DNA from: Gammaproteobacteria bacterium
GTDB lineage: Bacteria > Pseudomonadota > Gammaproteobacteria > SZUA-229
NCBI GenBank assembly: GCA_029881795.1
Contig: JAOULX010000009.1
Location: 62,001 to 126,000, forward strand
Reading direction: 5' to 3'
Length of the DNA: 64,000 nucleotides
In this document: piece by piece, positions 10,285-17,555 of the stretch
Layout: each line of letters starts with the position of its first letter
Position numbering within the stretch: the stretch's first letter is position 1
Made by a program: the position numbers and the translations under genes
Notes under the pieces: model-generated
Seen by the model: the letters and a program-made list of their open reading frames with translations, nothing else
Databases searched by the model: none
What the model was told of the DNA's origin: nothing

Positions 10285-10640
10285 AACGTTTGCATGCTCC
10301 ATGAGTATGCGAATTCGAAGGCGCAAGATTGTACATAATTAGCGTAACAACCACAAGCCCTATCCAAAGGTTTTCTGGATTATTTAGCCGCACAAGCACC
10401 ACTAACAAGAAAACAGAGCGCGCGAATCTCGGTGATTGCGATTCTCTGCGGCCAAATCCACTGATCCATACTATTTCATTACCCGAACCCACCACAAGCT
10501 TAATTCGCGTCATCACGTATTAATGCTAGACATCGTCCGCGACACCGCTGTTCTGTGGCGAACACTCGCACTTAAACACTGATGCCCAATTAGCACCTGT
10601 TTCAAGCCACCAGCTGAGCAACCTGGCATTTATACTGGGC
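10285..10640. other. Leader and spacer region upstream of rplM
   Basis: About 355 bp without a supported gene, between the rplM start and the small-RNA terminator at 10641. It must contain the rplM-rpsI promoter, reading leftward. Short open frames here overlap one another and lack ribosome-binding sites. No structured leader was identified. Confidence 0.5.
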
Positions 10641-10735
10641 AAAAAAAAGGCGTTGCAGGGGATGCAACGCCTTAAATAACCACCAAAATGGAGGATGGAG
10701 GAGTCTTGAAAATCTTAGGGGAAAATTCAAAACAT
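10641..10735 (-). ncRNA. Putative Fur-regulated trans-acting small RNA (RyhB/PrrF/NrrF-like logic)
   Basis: Minus-strand transcription unit of about 95 nt with no plausible ORF. A consensus-like promoter and Fur-like box lie directly upstream (10742-10769). The RNA ends in a strong intrinsic terminator: 11-bp stem AAGGCGTTGCA/TGCAACGCCTT, loop TCCCC, then a T-run. Between them is an open pyrimidine-rich segment with UUUUCCCCUAAG and CUCCUCCAUCCUCCA, which can pair with Shine-Dalgarno sequences. Iron-responsive small RNAs in other proteobacteria have this plan and repress Fe-protein mRNAs. I recognise no primary-sequence match to RyhB, PrrF or NrrF. The transcription start is estimated from the -10 box. 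Confidence 0.7.
10645..10675 (-). terminator. Terminator of the small RNA
   Basis: 11-bp perfect stem (10647-10657 with 10663-10673) and an 8-base A-run on the plus strand immediately left, which gives an uninterrupted U-run on the minus-strand transcript. No protein gene ends close upstream on the minus strand except the ferredoxin, about 230 bp away. Confidence 0.9.
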
Positions 10736-10741
10736 GAGCAT

Positions 10742-10769
10742 ATTCTAATATAATAATTATCATTGTCAA
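10742..10769 (-). promoter_or_regulatory. Sigma-70 promoter with overlapping Fur-like box
   Basis: On the minus strand: TTGACA (10769-10764), a 16-bp spacer, then TAGAAT (10747-10742). The spacer carries the AT-rich imperfect palindrome TAATAATTATCATTGTC (plus-strand 10751-10767), 14 of 17 matches to the core of the classical Fur consensus. A Fur dimer bound here would occlude RNA polymerase. Confidence 0.7.
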
Positions 10770-10900
10770 ACATAAATATAGCTAAATACTAATATTCTAA
10801 TAAATATCGATAAGCGGTAGTCTCAATATTGTCGTCACAACTGTTCGTGCCACCAATCAAACCCCTCGTAGCACGACTGGCTTGTTATCATGCGCAGTGA

Positions 10901-11215
10901 TTAATCCTCAAGCAGCAAGCGCTGCACCCGCTCACCCCGGATTAAGTGCTTGTCGAAAATCTCATCGATATCCTCTTTATCAACATAGCTGTACCAGACC
11001 GCATCCGGATAAACCACCAACACCGGTCCTGCTGCACATCGATCCAGACAACCTGCGGTATTAATTCGCACTTTGTCCGGGATCTGCTGCCCCATTTCTT
11101 TTAATTTTTGTTTGGCATAGGCGCGCAAAGCCGCTGCACCGTGATCTTCACAGCAAGCACTGCCATCGTTACGCTGATTAGTACAAAAGAAAACATGGTA
11201 TTTAAAATGCGACAT
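10901..11215 (-). CDS. Thioredoxin-like [2Fe-2S] ferredoxin
   Basis: The start at 11215 gives 104 residues beginning MSHFKYHVFFCTNQR; a longer frame to 11338 adds a spurious N-terminus that overlaps the divergent gene. The cluster ligands are the cysteine of FFCTNQR, one of the CC pair that follows, and both cysteines of GCLDRC, the spacing of the thioredoxin-fold ferredoxins (Aquifex/Azotobacter type). It probably acts as an electron carrier or a Fe-S sensor. It is divergent from the GlcF-like gene with 73 bp between starts. Iron proteins of this kind are natural targets of the nearby small RNA, but this is inference. Confidence 0.9.
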   Translation of the reverse strand: MSHFKYHVFFCTNQRNDGSACCEDHGAAALRAYAKQKLKEMGQQIPDKVRINTAGCLDRCAAGPVLVVYPDAVWYSYVDKEDIDEIFDKHLIRGERVQRLLLED

Positions 11216-11288
11216 ATTGATCATTCGGATAGCCTTAAAGAACAGGTATAATAACAGCCCCCAGAGCCCTGTGAACATAGTAAATACC

Positions 11289-12473
11289 ATGCCTAAAGCC
11301 GATCTTTCTGCCGCCGACCAGTGCGTAATGTGCGGCATGTGCCAGCCGCACTGCCCAACCTACCGGTCTGAGCAAATTGAATCAGAATCTCCGCGTGGCC
11401 GGCTATCATTGATGCTTGGGCTGGCACAGGGCCAGCTGCAGGCTGATCACAGCGTTGCCTCACATTTAAATCACTGTAGCGGCTGTGGTGCCTGTGAAGC
11501 CATGTGCCCGTCACGGGTACCATTTATGCAGCTAATGGATAACAGCAAATCTCATTTACCCGGTAAAAACACAGTGACCCGGGTGCTCTTAGAATTAGTC
11601 CGCCAGCCTGCACGCTACCGGCTCTTAAATGCCCTGCTCAGTAGCCAGAGATTCGGCAATTTCTGGCGCTTTTTCGGCTTTTTGTCACAACACAGCAAAT
11701 CACTGCAAACTGTCATCAATAGCCGGCAAAACACACAACAACTGCAGCCTTTTTACCCGGCAACATCCGCATTGCAAGGCAACGTCGGTTTATTTACTGG
11801 CTGTATTACTCAACTGTTTGACCAAACGACGCTTACAGACAGCATCCAACTGCTCACACACTGCGGCTACAATGTTCATGTTCCGAAGCAGCAGGGCTGT
11901 TGCGGCGCCTTGCACCAGCATAATGGCGAGCAGGCCATAGGCACACACTTGCTGCGACACAATCAACAAGTCTTTGATTCACTGCCTCTGGACGCGATTA
12001 TTTTTACCGCCACCGGCTGTGGGGCTCAGCTGACGTCAACACCACAGAACACGCCGGTTATGGATATCATGCAATTTATCAATCAGTTCGCGCTGTTATC
12101 ACAGCTCAAGCTCCAGCCATTGACTGCTAATGTTCTGATTCACGAGCCTTGCAGCCAGCGCAATCAACTTAAATTGCCTGCTATAACCCCGCTGATGCAG
12201 CAGATACCCGGCATAACTTTGCAGCAGCTGGCAGAGAACCCGTTTTGTTGCGGCGCCGGAGGCATTAACCTGCTGACTCAAACTGACAGCGCAAACAAAT
12301 TGCGCCTACCCAAAATCCTTGATATTCAAACTCAACAGCCTGATATGGTGATCAGCACCAATTACGGCTGCGCCCTGCATCTGGCCAGCGGCACTGTAGA
12401 ATTGAGCGAGAACAAAAACATTGAATTTTGTCACCCGGTCAGCTTGCTTGTTCGCAGCGCCTCATTACAATAA
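11289..12473 (+). CDS. GlcF-like (Fe-S) oxidoreductase with two 4Fe-4S and two CCG domains
   Basis: The start chosen is ATG at 11289 (MPKADLSAADQC), giving 394 residues; the longer frame crosses the divergent ferredoxin start. Motifs in order: CVMCGMCQPHCPTYR and CSGCGACEAMCPSRVP (two 4Fe-4S clusters), then CCG domains with QQGCCGALHQHNG and NPFCCGAGG. It is related to glycolate oxidase subunit GlcF and heterodisulfide reductase-like subunits. No GlcD or GlcE partner lies beside it, so the donor is unknown. Its stop is about 30 bp before coq7. Confidence 0.88.
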   Translation: MPKADLSAADQCVMCGMCQPHCPTYRSEQIESESPRGRLSLMLGLAQGQLQADHSVASHLNHCSGCGACEAMCPSRVPFMQLMDNSKSHLPGKNTVTRVLLELVRQPARYRLLNALLSSQRFGNFWRFFGFLSQHSKSLQTVINSRQNTQQLQPFYPATSALQGNVGLFTGCITQLFDQTTLTDSIQLLTHCGYNVHVPKQQGCCGALHQHNGEQAIGTHLLRHNQQVFDSLPLDAIIFTATGCGAQLTSTPQNTPVMDIMQFINQFALLSQLKLQPLTANVLIHEPCSQRNQLKLPAITPLMQQIPGITLQQLAENPFCCGAGGINLLTQTDSANKLRLPKILDIQTQQPDMVISTNYGCALHLASGTVELSENKNIEFCHPVSLLVRSASLQ

Positions 12474-12502
12474 TCATTGTAATTATTAACGGATTTTCTA
12501 CT

Positions 12503-13141
12503 ATGCGGCATTTTTCACCATTTGATCAGCTCATCATGCAGGGCAACCACGCCATCCGTACTATTTTTGGCCAGCCTGAAATCACTGAGCGCAAATACCC
12601 GGCAGAAACCATTGATGATAGCGAACTCGATGATCAGCAACGCAAACACGTAGCCGGATTGATGCGAATTAACCACGCCGGCGAAATTGCAGCTCAGGCT
12701 TTGTATTCTGGCCAGGCCCTGACCGCCAAGCTAGAAGACGTACGTGAAAGCATGAACCGGGCCGCCCTAGAAGAAAACGACCACCTCGACTGGACCGATA
12801 AACGACTACATGAACTCGGTAGCCAGCGCAGCCTGCTGGCTCCTTTCTGGTATGCAGGCTCCTTTGTGATCGGCGCTGCTGCTGGCGCTGCCGGCGACAA
12901 ATGGAGCCTAGGCTTTGTTGCCGAGACCGAAAAACAAGTCGTTAAGCACCTGCAAGATCATTTAGAAAAACTTCCGGAAAACGATCAGCGTAGCCGGGCG
13001 ATCCTTGAACAAATGAAAGAAGACGAGCAGCACCACGCCACCGTTGCACTTGAACATGGTGGCCGAGAACTGCCCTGGCTAGTGAGAAAACTAATGACAC
13101 TGACATCAAAAGTGATGACTAAGACGGCGTACCGGCTTTAA
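12503..13141 (+). CDS. coq7: 3-demethoxyubiquinol 3-hydroxylase (Coq7 family)
   Basis: A di-iron enzyme of aerobic ubiquinone synthesis that hydroxylates the demethoxyquinol ring. ATG at 12503 gives 212 residues; an in-frame extension upstream into the preceding gene is not supported. Di-iron ligands fit E61 (INHAGE), E91-N-D-H94, and E175-Q-H-H178. A membrane-dipping hydrophobic segment lies at about 112-130. Coq7 close to speD and crp is an order I recall from Pseudomonas. Heptad element B begins 4 bp after the stop codon. Confidence 0.95.
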   Translation: MRHFSPFDQLIMQGNHAIRTIFGQPEITERKYPAETIDDSELDDQQRKHVAGLMRINHAGEIAAQALYSGQALTAKLEDVRESMNRAALEENDHLDWTDKRLHELGSQRSLLAPFWYAGSFVIGAAAGAAGDKWSLGFVAETEKQVVKHLQDHLEKLPENDQRSRAILEQMKEDEQHHATVALEHGGRELPWLVRKLMTLTSKVMTKTAYRL

Positions 13142-13144
13142 AAC

Positions 13145-13251
13145 GGTTTGCGGTTTGCGGTTTGCGGTTTGCGGTTTGCGGTTTGCGGTTTGCGGTTTGC
13201 ATAATTTTAGTCTTTTACCGACCACTGCCAACCGAACACCGCACACTTTCT
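13145..13251. repeat. Heptad palindromic element B
   Basis: Eight perfect tandem GGTTTGC units (13145-13200) start 4 bp after the coq7 stop. A 16-bp AT-rich spacer ends with TAGTCTTTT. The right arm at 13217-13251 reads in phase as ACCGACC, ACTGCCA, ACCGAAC, ACCGCAC, ACTTTCT, degenerate reverse complements of the left unit (phase ACCGCAA). It sits between the convergent coq7 and fbp genes. Confidence 0.85.
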
Positions 13252-13261
13252 TTTAAACACA

Positions 13262-13298
13262 AAAAAGCCCACGGATTTCTCAATCTCGCGGGCTTTTT
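13262..13298 (-). terminator. Intrinsic terminator of fbp
   Basis: AAAAAGCCC (13262-13270) pairs with GGGCTTTTT (13290-13298), with an inner GATT/AATC helix in the loop. Flanking A and T runs allow bidirectional action between convergent coq7 and fbp. Confidence 0.85.
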
Positions 13299-13321
13299 CT
13301 TCAGCAAATTTAACTAGCTTA

Positions 13322-14341
13322 TTAAGCCGCTTTCTCGGCTTTTGTGTGGTAATCCACCACTTTCTGAACTTCGTTCTTTGAACCCATGATCACAGGAACA
13401 CGCTGGTGCAGACCGGTCGCTTCCACTTCCATAATACGTTCACGACCCGTCGAGCTCATGCCGCCGGCCTGCTCCATGATAAAGCTCATTGGGTTAGCCT
13501 CGTACATTAAACGCAATTTACCCGCTTTACCGGCTTCACGCGTATCAAACGGGTACATGAAAATACCACCGCGCGTCAAAATACGGTAAACCTCAGCCAC
13601 CATAGAAGCAACCCAGCGCATGTTATAGCGCTGACCTAACGGTCCTTCTTCACCTTGCAGACAGTCAGAGATGTAATCCTGCACCGGCTTTTCCCAGAAA
13701 CGCTGATTAGACAGATTGATTGAGAACTCTTTAGTTTCCTCAGGTACCGTTACACCTTGTTCTGTCAGTACGAATTCACCAATACGGTGATCCAGTGTAA
13801 ACGTATTAACACCTTTACCGGTGGTTAACACCAGAACGGTTGATGGACCGTAAACGACGAAACCAGCTGCAACTTGCTTTGTACCTTGCTGTAAGAAATC
13901 AGCCAATTCTGGATCGGCTGAAGAGCCTTTAGGCGCTTTAACGATTGAGAAGATAGTACCGACAGAGATATTTACATCAATGTTAGATGAACCATCTAAA
14001 GGATCAAACATCATCAGGTATTCACCACGCTGAATGCCTTCCGGGATCATCAATGGATCATCGATTTCTTCCGAACCCATACCGGCAGTTAGGCCGGTGT
14101 ATTTCAGGTGATCGTACATCATGTCATTGGTTATAATATCTAACTCTTTTTGCGTTTCGCCCTGAACGTTTTCAGAACCCGCAACACCTAACACACCAGA
14201 CAGTGGACCCAGGCTGACCGTTGAAGCGATTTCTTTACACGTGATACTAACTTCATGAATCAGCGAGATCAGATCATAGGAAAGACCATCACCTTCACGG
14301 TTACGACACATTAAATACTGCTTCAGTTTAGGGTTTTGCAT
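13322..14341 (-). CDS. fbp: Class I fructose-1,6-bisphosphatase
   Basis: It hydrolyses fructose 1,6-bisphosphate in gluconeogenesis, and in the Calvin cycle in autotrophs. 339 residues, normal for the class. The metal-binding signature FDPLDGSSNIDVN is intact, as are GSEEIDDP and the region TREAGKAGKLRLMYEANP. It is divergent from pyk, the opposing glycolytic step, with a 330-bp intergenic region rich in inverted repeats that would be a natural control point for carbon flux. Confidence 0.97.
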   Translation of the reverse strand: MQNPKLKQYLMCRNREGDGLSYDLISLIHEVSITCKEIASTVSLGPLSGVLGVAGSENVQGETQKELDIITNDMMYDHLKYTGLTAGMGSEEIDDPLMIPEGIQRGEYLMMFDPLDGSSNIDVNISVGTIFSIVKAPKGSSADPELADFLQQGTKQVAAGFVVYGPSTVLVLTTGKGVNTFTLDHRIGEFVLTEQGVTVPEETKEFSINLSNQRFWEKPVQDYISDCLQGEEGPLGQRYNMRWVASMVAEVYRILTRGGIFMYPFDTREAGKAGKLRLMYEANPMSFIMEQAGGMSSTGRERIMEVEATGLHQRVPVIMGSKNEVQKVVDYHTKAEKAA

Positions 14342-14671
14342 AGTTACTCCAAATACTTTGTCACGGGAAACCGGTTCCCATTATTAACCTCATGCTGCAT
14401 GAGGAGGGGGCATATCGGATATTTCCTAAATCTCGAAAATCAATTTCGCGATATCACCAAAAAAATCAGTAAAATCAAGAGACTTACGAAATATCCGAAG
14501 GCTTGTCAGCTGTAACAGCCCACAATAGGGCGCGCATTATATCATAATATTATAAAATACAGAATTAATTAGATTGTGCATGCTAATATTTTCATACAAA
14601 ACAGCATTAAGCAGGGTGTTTATGCTATTAAATACTAGTCAGCAATTACAAAAAATACAGGGACAGATGCC
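14342..14671. promoter_or_regulatory. fbp-pyk divergent control region with nested inverted repeats
   Basis: Palindromes, left to right: GGGAAACCGGTTCCC (14365-14379, one unpaired base); CCTCATG/CATGAGG (14388-14404, 3-base loop); CGGATATTTC (14416-14425) pairing with GAAATATCCG (14488-14497), 62 bp apart; and, nested inside that pair, CGAAA/TTTCG (14434-14448). All lie on the fbp side and would be in its leader RNA, or act as operators for both genes. No known riboswitch or regulator consensus is recognised. Confidence 0.55.
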
Positions 14672-16153
14672 GTGAAAACACACCGTTCGGCTAAAAAAAC
14701 ATCAGATTTAAAACCCCTCTCGGCACACCTGCAATGGCGCCGAACCAAAATTATTGCCACATTGGGGCCTGCCAGTGAAAAAACTGCCACCATTGAAAAA
14801 CTGCTACGACTTGATGTCAATGCGTTCAGATTAAACATGTCTCATGGCGATCATGACAGCCATCGTCAGCTGGTCATGCGTATCCGTCGCGCAGCAAAAC
14901 GCCTCGACAAACACGTCGCCATCATCATGGATTTATGTGGTCCCAAAATCAGGGTTGGCAAATTTGAAGAAGGCGCCATTACTCTGCAAGACGGTGACAA
15001 GGTAATTGTTAGCAGCCGTCAGTTCACCGGCCAAGCGGGACTGATCAGCTCTCAATATCGCCAGTTACACAAAGATATAAAACCAGGCGAGCGTATATTG
15101 CTGGATGACGGCAACCTGGAGCTAAACGTCAGTGCGATAAAAGGCCGCGACGTACACTGCAAAGTGATCTATGGCGGGCTGCTAAAAAACCACAAAGGCA
15201 TGAACCTGCCAGACTCACAGCTTTCGACCCCATCCTTTACCGCCAAAGATAAGGACGACGCCAAACTGGCAATCGAAGCCGATGTCGATTTCATCGCTTT
15301 AAGTTTTGTACGTAATGCCGGCGATATCCAGACCTTGCAGCGTTATCTGAAAAAACAGCACGCCGATATACCGGTGATAGCGAAGATTGAAAAACCCGAA
15401 GCGATTGAGAATATCGACGAAATTCTTGCCGCCTCATACGGCATAATGATTGCGCGTGGCGATCTTGGCATTGAACTACCTGCCGAAAGCGTGCCCTTAT
15501 TGCAGCAAAAACTGATTCAAAAAGCCCGCGAATACGACCGCCCGGTGATTGTTGCCACACAGATGCTGGAATCGATGATCAGCTCAGCCCGGCCTACCCG
15601 CGCCGAAGTCGGCGATGTCGCAAACGCCGCTCTGGGCAGCGCAGATGCCGTGATGCTATCGGGAGAAACCGCGAGTGGTAAATTCCCGGTTAAAGCAGTT
15701 CAAACCATGGACAGAATTCTGCGTGAGATTGAAAACCATCAGTGGCAAAGCAACAGTTTTGGCCAGCGAATTGATCAATCCAGTAAAGGCGAATACCCGG
15801 TCCGCGAAGCAGTGGCACGGGCAGCACTGAGGCTGACTGACGATTTAAAACTGCAGGGCATTATTGTCCCGACCCATTCCGGCACCACAGCTCGCATCCT
15901 TGCCGCCGCCAGACCCTCTGCACCGTGTATCGGTGTCTGTTCCAGCGCCAGAGTAAACCGAACTCTGGCCTTGCACTGGGGCGTGGTACCGGTGCTGGTA
16001 GACGAACCAGCAACACATGACTGGCGCTCGCTTTGCTCGGTTATCAGTAACAAATGCAATCTCACCAAAAGCGGCCACACGGTGTTACTGGTATCCGGTT
16101 TTAATGATGAGCCAAGTCTTAACGAGCCGGTCATGAAGATACTTGAGGTCTGA
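14672..16153 (+). CDS. pyk: Pyruvate kinase
   Basis: It transfers the phosphate of phosphoenolpyruvate to ADP. 493 residues. Motifs TKIIATLGPAS, FRLNMSHG, the catalytic lysine region VIAKIEKPEA, the metal site IARGDLGIELP, and VATQMLESM are all intact. The GTG start at 14672 has an AGGGA ribosome-binding site about 9 bp upstream. An N-terminal extension of about 22 basic residues precedes the first strand, longer than in typical PykA or PykF. Heptad element C starts 6 bp after its stop. Confidence 0.95.
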   Translation: MKTHRSAKKTSDLKPLSAHLQWRRTKIIATLGPASEKTATIEKLLRLDVNAFRLNMSHGDHDSHRQLVMRIRRAAKRLDKHVAIIMDLCGPKIRVGKFEEGAITLQDGDKVIVSSRQFTGQAGLISSQYRQLHKDIKPGERILLDDGNLELNVSAIKGRDVHCKVIYGGLLKNHKGMNLPDSQLSTPSFTAKDKDDAKLAIEADVDFIALSFVRNAGDIQTLQRYLKKQHADIPVIAKIEKPEAIENIDEILAASYGIMIARGDLGIELPAESVPLLQQKLIQKAREYDRPVIVATQMLESMISSARPTRAEVGDVANAALGSADAVMLSGETASGKFPVKAVQTMDRILREIENHQWQSNSFGQRIDQSSKGEYPVREAVARAALRLTDDLKLQGIIVPTHSGTTARILAAARPSAPCIGVCSSARVNRTLALHWGVVPVLVDEPATHDWRSLCSVISNKCNLTKSGHTVLLVSGFNDEPSLNEPVMKILEV

Positions 16154-16158
16154 TGATG

Positions 16159-16304
16159 GTGGGCAGTGAGCAGTGAGCAGTGAGCAGTGAGCAGTGAGCA
16201 GTGAGCAGTGAGCAGAAAATTCTATTTTTTGTATGTCGTTATCAGCTGAATTTTAAATTTTTTATCTTTACTGCAAACCGCCTTTTATACCACGCACTTT
16301 TCTA
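16159..16304. repeat. Heptad palindromic element C
   Basis: The left arm has one GTGGGCA followed by seven perfect GTGAGCA units (16159-16214). The spacer begins GAAAATTCTATTTTTT, close to element A. The right arm from 16270 reads ACTGCAA, ACCGCCT, then with one base out of phase ACCACGC and ACTTTTCT. The first left unit is exactly the unit of element A. It lies between convergent pyk and speD and touches the speD 3' end. Confidence 0.85.
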
Positions 16305-17120
16305 ATCCAGAATCAGCCCCACACCTTCAGCCAGATTACGGCCGTAGAATATCTCACTCATTTCCTGATTAAGAATTCTGCCTATATGGCGTATCTCCGA
16401 CTCAGAGTAATCATTTTTAAGCGAACCGAATAAATAATTATCTATATCGATATCGTTTCTGACCATCTTGGTGTGAAAGATATTTTCCTGATAAACATTC
16501 ACGTCCACCATCTGAAACATGTCTTTGGTATCATCAGCAATATAGTTCTGAATCGAATTGATATCATGATCGATAAACAGTTTATTACCATTGACATCAC
16601 GGGTAAAACCACGAACCCGGTAATCCATAATCACAATGTCCGACTCAAAACTGTGTATCAGATAATTCAATGCCTTCAGTGGTGAGATCCGGCCACAGGT
16701 TGCAACATCAATATCTGCACGGAACGTACTTAAACCATTTTCAGGATGACTTTCCGGGTAGGTATGAACCGTAATATGACTCTTATCAAGATGTGCTACC
16801 ACCGCATCAGGTAACGGACCCGGTTCTTCTTTGTTAGATAACTGCTCTGACACAATCGGCTCTTCTGAAATCAGTATGGTCACACTAGCACCCTGAGGAT
16901 CATAATCCTGATGCGCAATATTCAATATATTGGCTCCGATAATATCGGCAACATCCGTCAGAATCTGGGTCAGACGGTCTGCGTTATACATTTCATCAAT
17001 ATATTCAATATATTTTTTTTCATCACTGGAACTGCGTGCATAAACCACATCATAAATATTAAAACTTAATGTTTTAGTCAGGTTATTAAAACCATGTAAT
17101 TTCAGTTTATTTTTACTCAC
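16302..17120 (-). CDS. speD: S-adenosylmethionine decarboxylase proenzyme (E. coli type)
   Basis: It supplies decarboxylated SAM, the aminopropyl donor for spermidine. 272 residues of the large bacterial class. Self-cleavage should occur between K113 and S114 in [14 protein letters not shown], creating the pyruvoyl group on the serine. [11 protein letters not shown] and [14 protein letters not shown] match the enterobacterial enzyme closely. No speE lies adjacent. It is downstream of a VOC gene and 1 bp from its stop. Confidence 0.97.
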   Translation of the reverse strand: MSKNKLKLHGFNNLTKTLSFNIYDVVYARSSSDEKKYIEYIDEMYNADRLTQILTDVADIIGANILNIAHQDYDPQGASVTILISEEPIVSEQLSNKEEPGPLPDAVVAHLDKSHITVHTYPESHPENGLSTFRADIDVATCGRISPLKALNYLIHSFESDIVIMDYRVRGFTRDVNGNKLFIDHDINSIQNYIADDTKDMFQMVDVNVYQENIFHTKMVRNDIDIDNYLFGSLKNDYSESEIRHIGRILNQEMSEIFYGRNLAEGVGLILD

Positions 17121-17121
17121 A

Positions 17122-17529
17122 CTATTTCTCTTCTAAACACTTATCAGATACAGGTGGATGATAAATCATCTGCACCACATTGCCGTCAGGGTCCCGGCAG
17201 TAAAAACTACGGGCGCCATCACGGTGCGTTTTAGGCGGCTTAAAAACAACCACATCATGCGCTGTTAAAAACTCATACCACTGGTCCACATCGCCGATTT
17301 TATTTAATATAAAGCCGATATGATCGAGGTGCTGATCCCCTGTCATATCACGCTCGGAGCGATGTAGCGCGACATTATCACAGCCGGAACACATATACAG
17401 GTTATCGGCATCTGGTCGCCATTCTACCTGCATGCCAATTAATTCCGTATAAAAATATTCACAGGCATCAAAATTATTCACCCATAAAGCGACATGGCGC
17501 ATTCCGCCAACAGGATTCGGCTTCTTCAT
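17122..17529 (-). CDS. VOC (glyoxalase/dioxygenase fold) protein
   Basis: 135 residues covering two beta-alpha-beta-beta-beta modules. Candidate metal ligands are H12 (MRHVALWV), the histidine of DHIGFI, and the late Glu/Gln region in [12 protein letters not shown]. The fold covers glyoxalase I, ring-cleavage dioxygenases and fosfomycin-type transferases. The context (operon with a peptidase and speD) does not reveal a substrate. Confidence 0.8.
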   Translation of the reverse strand: MKKPNPVGGMRHVALWVNNFDACEYFYTELIGMQVEWRPDADNLYMCSGCDNVALHRSERDMTGDQHLDHIGFILNKIGDVDQWYEFLTAHDVVVFKPPKTHRDGARSFYCRDPDGNVVQMIYHPPVSDKCLEEK

Positions 17530-17555
17530 TCAGTATCTCTTTTAACGCTATCTAT

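Noticed and set aside
10688-10753. Plus-strand mini-ORF beginning ATGGAGGATGGAGGAG
   Set aside because: Only about 21 codons, no SD, and it is the exact antisense of the small-RNA anti-SD segment, which explains its purine-rich start.
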